A DNA stretch of 64,000 nt from Dyadobacter sp. CY261. Lineage in GTDB: Bacteria > Bacteroidota > Bacteroidia > Cytophagales > Spirosomataceae. Below, piece by piece: positions 44,409-52,976 of the stretch. A program made the position numbers and the translations under genes. Numbering within the stretch: position 1 is the stretch's first letter; every line of letters starts with the position of its first letter. Below the pieces are notes generated by a model that made no database searches, was not told where the DNA came from, and saw nothing but the letters and a program-made list of their open reading frames with translations. The DNA lies in the NCBI RefSeq assembly GCF_021440085.1, contig NZ_JAKCPW010000001.1:62001-126000 (forward strand), read 5' to 3'.

Positions 44409-44786
44409 ATGGAATTTATTATCGTAGACGACAGTGTATTCGACCTTTTCACGCAGGAAAAGCTCTTGCTAAAAAGCGGTTTGACGGAAACGGTGAGGAC
44501 GTTCAATTCGCCACAACAGGCGATAGAGCACCTCAGTAGTCAAGGGGCGGAAATTCCCGAGACGGTAATTCTGTTGGATCTTCAAATGCCCGGCATCAAT
44601 GGTTTTGAATTTACCGAGCATTATGGATTGTTACCGGAGGCGGTCAGGAAACGCATCCGGTTGTTTATGATTTCATCGACGGTGGACATTTCCGATATTG
44701 AGCAGGCCGAATCCAATCCTTACATCATCCAGCTTTTATCCAAACCCCTTGAGATACCATTGCTGAGAGAACTGCTCGACCAATAA
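44409..44786 (+). CDS. Single-domain response regulator
   Basis: 125 residues from the ATG at 44409; a GTG at 44370 is also in frame but gives a non-conserved leader. It is a receiver with acidic pair Asp7-Asp8, phospho-acceptor Asp57 (LLDLQMPG), switch Ser89/90 and Lys102 (LSKPLEI). No output domain. Such proteins usually act by protein contact or phosphorelay. No histidine kinase is adjacent; it is 64 bp upstream of treY-malQ on the same strand, so it may be co-transcribed with it. Confidence 0.88.
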   Translation: MEFIIVDDSVFDLFTQEKLLLKSGLTETVRTFNSPQQAIEHLSSQGAEIPETVILLDLQMPGINGFEFTEHYGLLPEAVRKRIRLFMISSTVDISDIEQAESNPYIIQLLSKPLEIPLLRELLDQ

Positions 44787-44850
44787 GCCCAGCTGTGCCG
44801 GATGCTGGCATAATATTTAACAGGCTGAGGATGCACTTATCATCGGCAAC

Positions 44851-47800
44851 ATGTATCATCCCGTTTCTACTTACCGGCTTCAATTTCATAAAGACTTTTC
44901 ATTTCAGGAATTTGAACCCCTGATTCCCTACTTCCGCAAATTGGGGGTTGGGACAATTTATGCCTCACCCATTCTCGCGTCCACGACGGGGAGTACGCAC
45001 GGATACGACGGCGTGGATCCCACCCGGATCGATCCGGAAATAGGCACGCTGAACAATCTCAAAAGCATTTCCGCAAATCTTCGCGAATCCGGAATTGGCT
45101 GGTTGCAGGATATCGTGCCCAATCATATGGCTTTCCACGCAGAAAACGACTGGCTGATGGATGTGCTGGAAAAAGGTAAGCAATCGGTATATGCTTCGTA
45201 TTTCGATATTGCATGGAACAGCGCGCTTTTCCAGGGGAAGCTCATGGTCCCTTTCTTGTCAAAGGACCAGGATGAAATGATTGAAGCGCGGGAAGTAGGG
45301 GTCATTTACAACGATAACCGCTTTAAACTGGATTTTGGAGGACTTGCTTTCCCACTCAATTTGCGATCATACGGCGTAATCCTTGAAAACGTAAAAGATA
45401 CTTCACAGGCACTTTCACAACTTCTGGTTCAGCTGAAAGAGATGAACCAGGTCGAAGACGCCTCTGCATTTTCCCAGCGCTGGAATGAATGGCTCTTACA
45501 GTTACGGGCCCTTTACACCGAGGAGCAACTCAGACCTGCAATCGACGAAGCGCTTAGCATTATGAATGCTGATGCGGCGCAGCTTCGCACCCTGGCTGAC
45601 CAACAAAATTATGTGCTTTGCCATTGGCAGCGTACCGAGAAGCAGATCAACTTCCGCCGCTTTTTCACAGTAAATGGACTTATTTGTCTGAATATACAGG
45701 ATGATGCGGTTTTTGAGAAATACCACGAATTCACCAGGCAATTAACTGAGGAGGGGATTTTTCAAGGGATTCGGATAGATCATATAGATGGACTTTTTGA
45801 TCCCTCAGGTTATCTGGAAAAGTTGCGGGAGGAATTCGGAAACGAAACTTACATCGTAGCTGAAAAGATTCTGGGAGAAAACGAGGATCTGCCCGACCAA
45901 TGGCCGATCCAGGGCACAACAGGCTACGAATTCCTCGCCGTGTTGAATAATTTGTTTACCAATCAATCCGCAGAAAAGCCTTTTACTGATTACTATAATG
46001 AGCTAACGGGTGACGACCGACCGGTGCGGGAGTTGTTGCTTAGTAAAAAGAACGATATACTTTACGAGCATATGGCAGGGGAGCTCGATAACCTTTTTCA
46101 ACTCTTTATGAAGCTGGAACTTGCGGATAATGAGACCATCGAGCGCATTGGCGGGGAGTTGATCCGGCAAGTGATCGGCGAGTTTCTGATCCATTGTCCG
46201 GTTTACAGGTACTATGGAAAGGTGTTACCGCTTTCAGATGAGGAATCGCAGGCTGTAAAACACATATTTGTTGATATTAATAAGCATCATCTTGATCTTT
46301 CACCGGCTGTGGAGGTATTGGAGCAATGTTTCATCCATCGGCCGATACTCGGTGACGAAGATTATAACCGTCGCGCCGCCGAATTTTACCAGCGGTGCAT
46401 GCAGTTCACCGGCCCACTGATGGCCAAGGGAGGTGAGGACACTTTGATGTATACCTATAACCGCTTCATAGGACACAATGATGTAGGGGACTTCCCCGAC
46501 CGCTTTGGTATGAAAACAAGCGATTTTCACCAGTACATGAAGAAGCGTCGAAAATATTGGCCGATGGCCTTGAATGGGACATCAACGCACGATACCAAGC
46601 GTGGAGAGGATGTGCGTGCGAGGCTGAATGTGTTGACGGATTTATCTTCGGAGTGGATTGAGAAAGTGAAGGAATGGCAGCAGGCGAATGGAGGGCTCAA
46701 ACAATCCGGCCAAGGTCCTGATGCCAATGACGAATACCTGATTTATCAAACCATCGCCGGTGCTTATCCGATGCCCGGCGAAGATGAGGATGACTTCCCC
46801 AAGCGCCTGGGAGAATACTTGCAAAAAGCATTGCGGGAGGCAAAAAACAACTCATCATGGTCGGCACCTAACGAGGCATATGAGAAAGAAACCAGTGATT
46901 TCGCTAGTAGTCTATTGAAGGAAGGCTCCGGATTTCCAGCTTCATTCCATGCGTTTCTTGAATCCCTCACCGATTTTGGTATCATCAACTCGCTTGCCCA
47001 GGTGGTGCTGAAATTCACTTGCCCTGGCGTGCCTGACGTATACCAGGGCTGCGAATTATGGGATTTGAGCCTTGTGGATCCTGATAACCGACGGAAAGTC
47101 GATTTTGTAAAAAGGAAACAATGGCTTGACGAGCTGGAAAGCTATGAGACGGACCGTTTGGTAGAAAAGCTTTGGAAAAGCCGCCATAACGGCGAGGTCA
47201 AACTCTGGCTCACGCAGCGTCTGTTCGCGTTGCGCCGGCAATATCCGTTGCTTTTCACGCAGGGGGAATACATTCCGTTAAAAGTCCGTGGCACTTATAA
47301 GGATAATTTGCTCGCATTTGCCAGGCGTTATAAACGTGACGTTTTTGTGACCGTCGTACCTTTGCACACCGTCGTGATGAGCCGGGAGCAGCAGAAAGAG
47401 TTTTTTGAACTGGATTGGCAGGATACGCACGTGGTGTTGCCTGAGAATCTGCTTCCGGAATGGGATAATGTACTCACAAACAGCCAGGCCGAGTTCCAGA
47501 AAAAACTGTCACCTGCGGATTTATTCGGCAGCCTGCCGCTGGCGATCCTTAAGGGTAAACGCGCCGAAAATGAACGGAATGCAGGCTTGCTGCTGCATAT
47601 CACATCACTTCCGTCACCATTTGGTATCGGAGACATCGGCCCGGCAGCATTCGAATTTGCCGAATTCTTGGGAAAAGCAAACCAGAAAATATGGCAAATA
47701 CTTCCCTTGAACCCTACAGAGGCCTCGCAGGGGAATTCGCCTTACAGCGCGATATCGAGCCGCGCAGGCAATCCTCTGCTAATCAGTCCGGAAGTCCTGG

Positions 47801-49068
47801 CCGAACAGGGGTTGCTGCCAGGGGAAGAATTGGCACAATACCATTTGCCTGAGTCATCGACAGTTGATTTCGCGGCTGCCTGGGACACGAAGCGGACATT
47901 GCTGAAAAAGGCATTCGAACATTACAATGATCATCCCGGAGAGGATGCAGCAGAATTGGATGTATTCACCGAAAAAAATGCGATTTGGCTTGACGATTTT
48001 GCGCTCTATATGGTTCTTAAAGACCGCTTCGATAACCAGCCCTGGTACACCTGGCCAGAAGAGTTTCGGCATAGGGAGCAGGAAGCGCTCGATGAGGTGC
48101 GGGAATCGGAAGTAGCGCAGATCCATTTTATAAAATGGCAGCAATTTGTTTTTGATAAACAATGGAAAAAGCTGCGGCAATATTGCAACGAGCGAGAGAT
48201 CAAGTTTCTGGGAGACATTCCCTTTTACGTAAGCTACGATTCGGCCGATGTATGGGCTGACCGCGAGCTGTTTTGTGTGGATGATGACGGTAAGATCACA
48301 GGTATTGCCGGCGTGCCTCCGGATGCATTTTCGGAAGACGGACAGCTTTGGGGAATGCCCGTTTTCAACTGGGGTGCCCTTAAAGCACAAGACTACCAGT
48401 GGTGGGTCGACCGGCTTTCGCGCAATATGGAAATGTTCGACCTTGTGCGCCTAGACCATTTTCGTGCATTCGCTGATTACTGGGAAGTGCCGGGTGGAGA
48501 GGAAACCGCTATTAACGGAAGCTGGAAGATCGGTCCTGGTGAGGACTTTTTCCGAAAGATCGAAGCTGCATTGGGACAGTTGCCGTTCATTGCAGAAGAT
48601 CTGGGTGAAATCAGTCCCGAAGTGTATGCGCTACGCGACAAGTTCAGCCTACCGGGAATGAAGGTATTACAATTTGCATTCGATGAACACATGGCGCAAT
48701 CCGACCATATTCCGCATCATTTCAAACACAATTTCATCGGCTATACCGGCACGCACGATAACAATACAACCAAAGGCTGGTTCCGGGAACTGGCTGCCTC
48801 AGGAGTTCGGGAGCGACTCGAATCTTACCTGGGTAAGGAGATTTCGGAAGATAATGTTGCCAGGGAACTGGCCAGATCCGTTTTCAGTTCCGTTGCCAAA
48901 ACGGCCATATTACCCATTCAGGACCTTTTGAACCTGGATGAATCCGCTAAAATGAACCTTCCTGGTTCAAATGAAAACAACTGGGCTTGGCGGTTGCAGC
49001 CTGGACAGATCGACGAAGAAGCGGCGGAGTTTCTGAGCACGATAACGCTGCTGTATAACCGCGAGTAG
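44851..49068 (+). CDS. TreY-MalQ fusion: maltooligosyltrehalose synthase and 4-alpha-glucanotransferase
   Basis: 1405 residues, two complete enzymes. Residues 1 to about 890: TreY (GH13_26), with STYRLQFHKDFSFQEFEPL, LQDIVPNHMAFH, GIRIDHIDGLFDPSGYL (Asp310), YIVAEKILGENEDLP (Glu338) and NGTSTHDTKRGEDVRARL (Asp581). Residues about 908-1405: MalQ (GH77), with LLHITSLPSPFGIGDIGP, VRLDHFRAFADYWEVP (Asp1202), FIAEDLGEISPEV (Glu1249) and YTGTHDNNTTKGWF (Asp1303). TreY converts the reducing end of maltodextrins to an alpha,alpha-1,1 bond; MalQ shuffles short maltodextrins. TreZ is not in the window. The fusion may let the two act in sequence on the same chain. Confidence 0.93.
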   Translation: MYHPVSTYRLQFHKDFSFQEFEPLIPYFRKLGVGTIYASPILASTTGSTHGYDGVDPTRIDPEIGTLNNLKSISANLRESGIGWLQDIVPNHMAFHAENDWLMDVLEKGKQSVYASYFDIAWNSALFQGKLMVPFLSKDQDEMIEAREVGVIYNDNRFKLDFGGLAFPLNLRSYGVILENVKDTSQALSQLLVQLKEMNQVEDASAFSQRWNEWLLQLRALYTEEQLRPAIDEALSIMNADAAQLRTLADQQNYVLCHWQRTEKQINFRRFFTVNGLICLNIQDDAVFEKYHEFTRQLTEEGIFQGIRIDHIDGLFDPSGYLEKLREEFGNETYIVAEKILGENEDLPDQWPIQGTTGYEFLAVLNNLFTNQSAEKPFTDYYNELTGDDRPVRELLLSKKNDILYEHMAGELDNLFQLFMKLELADNETIERIGGELIRQVIGEFLIHCPVYRYYGKVLPLSDEESQAVKHIFVDINKHHLDLSPAVEVLEQCFIHRPILGDEDYNRRAAEFYQRCMQFTGPLMAKGGEDTLMYTYNRFIGHNDVGDFPDRFGMKTSDFHQYMKKRRKYWPMALNGTSTHDTKRGEDVRARLNVLTDLSSEWIEKVKEWQQANGGLKQSGQGPDANDEYLIYQTIAGAYPMPGEDEDDFPKRLGEYLQKALREAKNNSSWSAPNEAYEKETSDFASSLLKEGSGFPASFHAFLESLTDFGIINSLAQVVLKFTCPGVPDVYQGCELWDLSLVDPDNRRKVDFVKRKQWLDELESYETDRLVEKLWKSRHNGEVKLWLTQRLFALRRQYPLLFTQGEYIPLKVRGTYKDNLLAFARRYKRDVFVTVVPLHTVVMSREQQKEFFELDWQDTHVVLPENLLPEWDNVLTNSQAEFQKKLSPADLFGSLPLAILKGKRAENERNAGLLLHITSLPSPFGIGDIGPAAFEFAEFLGKANQKIWQILPLNPTEASQGNSPYSAISSRAGNPLLISPEVLAEQGLLPGEELAQYHLPESSTVDFAAAWDTKRTLLKKAFEHYNDHPGEDAAELDVFTEKNAIWLDDFALYMVLKDRFDNQPWYTWPEEFRHREQEALDEVRESEVAQIHFIKWQQFVFDKQWKKLRQYCNEREIKFLGDIPFYVSYDSADVWADRELFCVDDDGKITGIAGVPPDAFSEDGQLWGMPVFNWGALKAQDYQWWVDRLSRNMEMFDLVRLDHFRAFADYWEVPGGEETAINGSWKIGPGEDFFRKIEAALGQLPFIAEDLGEISPEVYALRDKFSLPGMKVLQFAFDEHMAQSDHIPHHFKHNFIGYTGTHDNNTTKGWFRELAASGVRERLESYLGKEISEDNVARELARSVFSSVAKTAILPIQDLLNLDESAKMNLPGSNENNWAWRLQPGQIDEEAAEFLSTITLLYNRE

Positions 49069-49102
49069 GCTTAAAATTCCTCCGGTTTATTTGGGAGGTC
49101 TG

Positions 49103-49144
49103 ATCGGAGTTGTGGCTATATTTGCGCATAGCCACAACTCCGAT
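49103..49144. promoter_or_regulatory. Perfect 17-bp palindrome overlapping a promoter box
   Basis: ATCGGAGTTGTGGCTAT (49103-49119) is the exact inverse of 49128-49144, with an 8-bp centre. The TATATTTG at 49117-49124 fits the -7 consensus TAnnTTTG and lies in the left arm and centre. The palindrome ends 4 bp before the lipoprotein ATG at 49149. Confidence 0.7.
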
Positions 49145-49148
49145 TACC

Positions 49149-49619
49149 ATGTATTTCAGAAGGACTTTCTTTTTTATCCTCACTTTCTTTGCATCCGCTT
49201 TGACGATTTCCTGTGACCGGACAGCCGGTACTCCACAGGAAGCGGCAGAATTGCTGACGGCCGCTCCCCAATGGAAGATAGAGGAAATCAGCGTCAACGA
49301 TGCAGTAACTTTCAAAGACGGGAAAATGACCCAGCAGTTCGGCGGCATTGATTTCCAGCGGTATATGGAAACGGTTCAGGTAAAAAAGGATGGCGTTTTT
49401 TCAGGTGTCTTTAAAGGTGAAACCGCGCCGTTCCTGTTGAAATGGCAAATCAGCGATCAGAACATCACGATCGGCGCGGCCGATGGAGCCAGTAAGGGTG
49501 AATGGAGCGTCCGGCCAGACGACGTTCGCAAGGATTCCTTCATTATGAAAACGCAGAGCACCGCCTACGACTACCCGCGTATGACCACCATTGCCCTGAA
49601 ATTCAAGGCAGCCCAATAA
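49149..49619 (+). CDS. Hypothetical lipoprotein
   Basis: 156 residues from the ATG at 49149. The frame is open 13 codons earlier, but that part lies in the palindrome and the signal peptide starts at MYFRRTFFFILTFFASALTI. The lipobox is LTISC (Cys22). The mature domain alternates beta-strands (WKIEEISVNDAVTFKDGKMT, GVFSGVFKGETAPFLLKWQI) and looks like a small beta-barrel of the lipocalin-like kind, a guess from the strand pattern. Family unknown. It starts directly after the palindrome and precedes DUF4202 by 21 bp. Confidence 0.75.
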   Translation: MYFRRTFFFILTFFASALTISCDRTAGTPQEAAELLTAAPQWKIEEISVNDAVTFKDGKMTQQFGGIDFQRYMETVQVKKDGVFSGVFKGETAPFLLKWQISDQNITIGAADGASKGEWSVRPDDVRKDSFIMKTQSTAYDYPRMTTIALKFKAAQ

Positions 49620-49640
49620 GCATTACTATACCAATTCACC

Positions 49641-50225
49641 ATGAGCAAGCTCGATCAAGCTTTTGAACTTTTTGATGCCTATAACAAGCGTTCGCCGGAG
49701 CGGATTGTGTGGGAAGGCGTAGAATATCCGGTTGAATATTTTTATGCTATAAAACTGCACGAATGGGTCAGAAAGCTTGATCCCGAAACCGACGAAAGTC
49801 TGCTGCTCGCATCGCGCTGCCAGCACATCGGACGTTGGGAGATTGCCCGCAAAAGTTATCCCGACGGCCGGGTTGGCTACCTCAAATGGCGCAGTGACCT
49901 TTCCAAATACCATGCAGGCATTGCCGTGGCAATTTTATCAGAAGTCGGTTATGATGAGGATACGATCACCCGCGTGAAGCAGATCGTTCTCAAACAGCGC
50001 CTCAAAACTGACCCCGCCGTACAAACCATGGAAAATGCCTTGTGCCTTGTTTTCCTGCAATACCAGTACGACGATCTTATCGCTAAAACGACCGAAGAAA
50101 AAATGATTGATATCCTGCGAAAAACGTGGGCCAAAATGAGCGCACCCGGACAAGACATGGCGTTATCTTTGAATTACAGTGACAAGGGAAGGGATTTGAT
50201 TTTAAAGGCTTTGAAAGAAGATTAA
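49641..50225 (+). CDS. DUF4202 protein
   Basis: 194 residues. The start KLDQAFELFDAYNKRSPERI and the middle LLLASRCQHIGRWEIARKSYPDG match DUF4202. The conserved His in RCQHIGRWEI and acidic residues later (NALCLVFLQYQYDDL) hint at an HD-like metal site; no function is known. The stop TAA shares its last A with the ATG of the kinase gene, so the genes are translationally coupled. Confidence 0.87.
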   Translation: MSKLDQAFELFDAYNKRSPERIVWEGVEYPVEYFYAIKLHEWVRKLDPETDESLLLASRCQHIGRWEIARKSYPDGRVGYLKWRSDLSKYHAGIAVAILSEVGYDEDTITRVKQIVLKQRLKTDPAVQTMENALCLVFLQYQYDDLIAKTTEEKMIDILRKTWAKMSAPGQDMALSLNYSDKGRDLILKALKED

Positions 50226-50797
50226 TGCCAAATCTTTACATTATAGCGGGATGCAATGGCGCTGGCAAGACAACGGCCAGTTACACGATTTTGCCCGAGA
50301 TTTTGGATTGTAAGGAGTTTGTGAATGCGGATAAAATCGCGGAAGGTATTTCACCATTTAATGCCGAAAAAATAGCATTAGAGGCCGGTAGAATAATGCT
50401 CAACAGGGTGAGAGATTTGATGCAGCGTGGAGAGGATTTCGCATTTGAAACCACTCTGTCAACTAAAAGCTACGCCGCACTTATTCGGGACGCTAAGGCG
50501 ATGGGTTACACCGTCTCCTTGTTGTATTTTTGGTTAGCAACCCCTTACGTTGCAATCGAGCGCGTGCATGATCGTGTAAGGAGAGGTGGCCATTCCATTC
50601 CTGATGAGACCGTCATAAGGCGATACCAGGGAGGATTAAAAAACTTTTTCAGTATCTATCAGCCTATTTGTGATAGTTGGATTATGATCAACAATATGTA
50701 CCCCAGCCCGATTGTCATTGCAGAAGGAAATCTAGGTGTCGAACAGAACGTGTTGGATAAGGTACTTTGGAACAAAATTAGAACGCGATGGAAATGA
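50225..50797 (+). CDS. Zeta-toxin-like P-loop kinase
   Basis: 190 residues. Walker A is GCNGAGKTT near the N-terminus; NADKIAEG follows, where Asp aligns with the catalytic Asp of zeta toxins, then FAFETTLSTKSY. Zeta-type enzymes phosphorylate UDP-N-acetylglucosamine and block cell-wall synthesis; many chromosomal relatives are uncharacterised. It overlaps DUF4202 by one base and a 68-codon gene by 10 bp, an arrangement like a toxin with a downstream antitoxin. Substrate and toxicity are inferred only. Confidence 0.85.
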   Translation: MPNLYIIAGCNGAGKTTASYTILPEILDCKEFVNADKIAEGISPFNAEKIALEAGRIMLNRVRDLMQRGEDFAFETTLSTKSYAALIRDAKAMGYTVSLLYFWLATPYVAIERVHDRVRRGGHSIPDETVIRRYQGGLKNFFSIYQPICDSWIMINNMYPSPIVIAEGNLGVEQNVLDKVLWNKIRTRWK

Positions 50798-50994
50798 AAG
50801 CGCAGGCTCAAAACTTGAATGATGTTTCGGAAAGAATCATTTTTGGCGTTAGAAAAGCAGTACGCAAAATGATAGAAGAACGAGCATTGACCGGGGATGT
50901 CGTAATGGTTGGAGATGGAGAGGATGGATTTAAATATGTTCCTGCCAAAGATGTACTGGAATCTTTGAATAAGGCCGATCAGGAATCAAAATAA
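50788..50994 (+). CDS. Small partner of the zeta-like kinase (candidate antitoxin)
   Basis: 68 residues. A helical N-terminal part (VSERIIFGVRKAVRKMIEERA) is followed by strands with GDVVMVGDGEDGFKYVPAKDVL. Proteins with this pattern sit beside zeta-like kinases in other Bacteroidota, and the 10-bp overlap implies coupled translation, so an antitoxin role is plausible. The usual epsilon antitoxin is all-helical and differs. A hairpin that includes its stop codon ends the operon. Confidence 0.7.
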   Translation: MEMKAQAQNLNDVSERIIFGVRKAVRKMIEERALTGDVVMVGDGEDGFKYVPAKDVLESLNKADQESK

Positions 50995-51033
50995 CTAGAA
51001 TCCAGCCGGAGCGGGTCTGACTGGGTTCTAGTT
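50993..51033. terminator. Hairpin ending the kinase operon
   Basis: AACTAGAATCCAG (50993-51005) pairs with CTGGGTTCTAGTT (51021-51033), one G-T pair, 15-nt loop. The left arm includes part of the stop codon of the small gene. Lies between convergent genes; T-run weak. Confidence 0.65.
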
Positions 51034-51045
51034 ATCCGAAACACC

Positions 51046-52893
51046 TTACTTCCGCGACATCTGCGAGCCGTCCAAACTTTGCGCCACCTTCACAAGTTGC
51101 ACGAATTCAGAGCGGTAACCTTCTTCATCTTTGCCAAATGCGCTGCGGGCCCGTCGGATCACATCCGAATAAGTGGCGGCCCCCTTAAATTCGGAACCAC
51201 GCAATAGCAGGCCAAATTCGGCTACGGCCGTAGCAAACCGCAGGTTTTCAGAACATTTATCGAAATCAACTGATGTGGCCTTCACCGGCAGGTCAAATAG
51301 CACGCTTTTTTCGCTGTCCGGTTTTTTGTACCGAACCTTGACGGTCATCATTTCATCGCTATCAGTGGTGGAGCCGCCGTTCTTCGACTGGTATTTCAAC
51401 GCGTCGACTTTGCCGATGAATGTCGTAGTAACTCCTTTCGGTACAATTTCATAAATAGCCGTTACAGTGTGCCCTGAGCCCATATCGCCCGCATCTTTTT
51501 TATCGTCGTGGAATTCGTCATTCCGCAATGCCCGGTTCTCGTAACCGATAAGCCGGTAGGCCTGCACATGTGCCGGGTTGAACTCGATTTGGATTTTGAC
51601 ATCCTTGGCAATCGTGAACAATGTGCCACCAAACTCCTGCACAAATTCTTTTCGGGCTTCCTGAATGTTATCAATGTAGGCATAGTTGCCATTGCCTTTG
51701 TCGGCCAGGGTTTCGACGTGGCTGTCTTTGTAATTACCCATTCCAAAGCCCATTACGCTTAGGAAAATGCCAGCTTTTCGCTTCTCTTCAATCAGTTTCT
51801 GTAATTCGGATTCATTGGAAATGCCTACATTGAAGTCGCCGTCTGTAGCAAGAATGACTCGATTGTTGCCTTTCGAAAGGAAATTGTCTTTTGCCAGTTT
51901 ATAGGCCAGTTCGATCCCCTCGCCACCGGCTGTTGAACCGCCTGCTTCGAGTTTGTCAAGTGCATCTTTAATTAATTTTTTCTCACTTCCGGATGTTGCC
52001 GGCAATACCAGGCCCGCTGAGCCTGCATAGGCAACAATAGAAATTTTATCCTCGGAACGTAGCTGATCGGCGAGCAGTTTAAATGCCTGTTTGAGCAGCG
52101 GAAGTTTGTTGGGATTGGCCATCGAGCCGGAGACGTCGATCAGGAAAACGAGGTTGGATGCCGGAAGGTTTTCTGTCGAAACGGTCTTGGCCTGCAAACC
52201 GATATGGACGAGTTTAAGCCCCTGATTCCAAGGTGAATCGGTGGTTTCGGCCGAAATCGAAATGGGATGTTCGCCGGCAGGTTGTGTGTAGTTATAGTCA
52301 AAATAGTTGATCATCTCTTCAATCCTGACGGCATCCGGGGGCGGCATTTGGCCATTGTTGAGAAAACGCCGGACATTACTATACGCGGCTCGATCGACGT
52401 CGACCGAGAAGGTAGTTACCGGCTGCTGACCAACCGATAAAAAGCCATTCTCATTGACAGGCTTATAACTTTCGGTTTCATGGGGCATTTGCATGACCAT
52501 GCCCGAGAAAGTGGAAGGAGCGGAAGCAACCCTTTCAAATCCGACGGACATGTTCTTTTGGGGTAGTGATTGGCCTGTTACCGTTAATTCATCGAGCTCG
52601 TGCGCAGGTTGTATCAGCTTTACCCATAAAACAGAATCGGAAGCTACCGGTACCGTCAAAGCCTTGTACCCGATTTTCCTGAATACAAGTGCCCGCGCAA
52701 CATTTGGAACGCGAATGGAGAAATGGCCTGTGCGGTCGGTAACAGTGCCGGTTACACCTCCTTGCAATGAAACGCTCACACCGGCAAGCGGTGCATTGGA
52801 GCCGTCGGTTACGGTGCCTTTGATAACGCGGTCGGGTATTAACGCGAATGCACTCAAAAATAGGGCTAATAGAATGAATACTCTGCTTTTCAT
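51046..52893 (-). CDS. VWA and DUF3520 domain protein with carboxypeptidase-like domain (YfbK-like)
   Basis: 615 residues. Signal peptide (1-17); carboxypeptidase-regulatory-like domain (about 22-105, IKGTVTDGSNAPLAGVSVSL); a VWA-associated N-domain (YSNVRRFLNNGQMPPPDAVR); a VWA domain with metal site DVSGSMANPNKL (about 250-430); and DUF3520 at the C-terminus (NLRFATAVAEFGLLLRGSEF). The YfbK family is periplasmic or surface-associated and of uncertain function. Divergent from an ECF sigma factor with only 75 bp between, so the two may share regulation. Confidence 0.92.
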   Translation of the reverse strand: MKSRVFILLALFLSAFALIPDRVIKGTVTDGSNAPLAGVSVSLQGGVTGTVTDRTGHFSIRVPNVARALVFRKIGYKALTVPVASDSVLWVKLIQPAHELDELTVTGQSLPQKNMSVGFERVASAPSTFSGMVMQMPHETESYKPVNENGFLSVGQQPVTTFSVDVDRAAYSNVRRFLNNGQMPPPDAVRIEEMINYFDYNYTQPAGEHPISISAETTDSPWNQGLKLVHIGLQAKTVSTENLPASNLVFLIDVSGSMANPNKLPLLKQAFKLLADQLRSEDKISIVAYAGSAGLVLPATSGSEKKLIKDALDKLEAGGSTAGGEGIELAYKLAKDNFLSKGNNRVILATDGDFNVGISNESELQKLIEEKRKAGIFLSVMGFGMGNYKDSHVETLADKGNGNYAYIDNIQEARKEFVQEFGGTLFTIAKDVKIQIEFNPAHVQAYRLIGYENRALRNDEFHDDKKDAGDMGSGHTVTAIYEIVPKGVTTTFIGKVDALKYQSKNGGSTTDSDEMMTVKVRYKKPDSEKSVLFDLPVKATSVDFDKCSENLRFATAVAEFGLLLRGSEFKGAATYSDVIRRARSAFGKDEEGYRSEFVQLVKVAQSLDGSQMSRK

Positions 52894-52939
52894 GGTTTCC
52901 TGATTTAGTTAATTATCTGCTGGATGCGTGCCGCCGGGT

Positions 52940-52976
52940 AATTCCATAAAAGTTTTTAATTTTTTTTTATGGAATT
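52940..52976. promoter_or_regulatory. Inverted repeat spanning the sigma factor start
   Basis: AATTCCATAAAA (52940-52951) is the exact inverse of TTTTATGGAATT (52965-52976); 13-nt loop mostly T. The ATG at 52969 lies within the right arm. It could be an operator, a start-codon-masking RNA hairpin, or a sign that translation begins further downstream. Confidence 0.6.
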
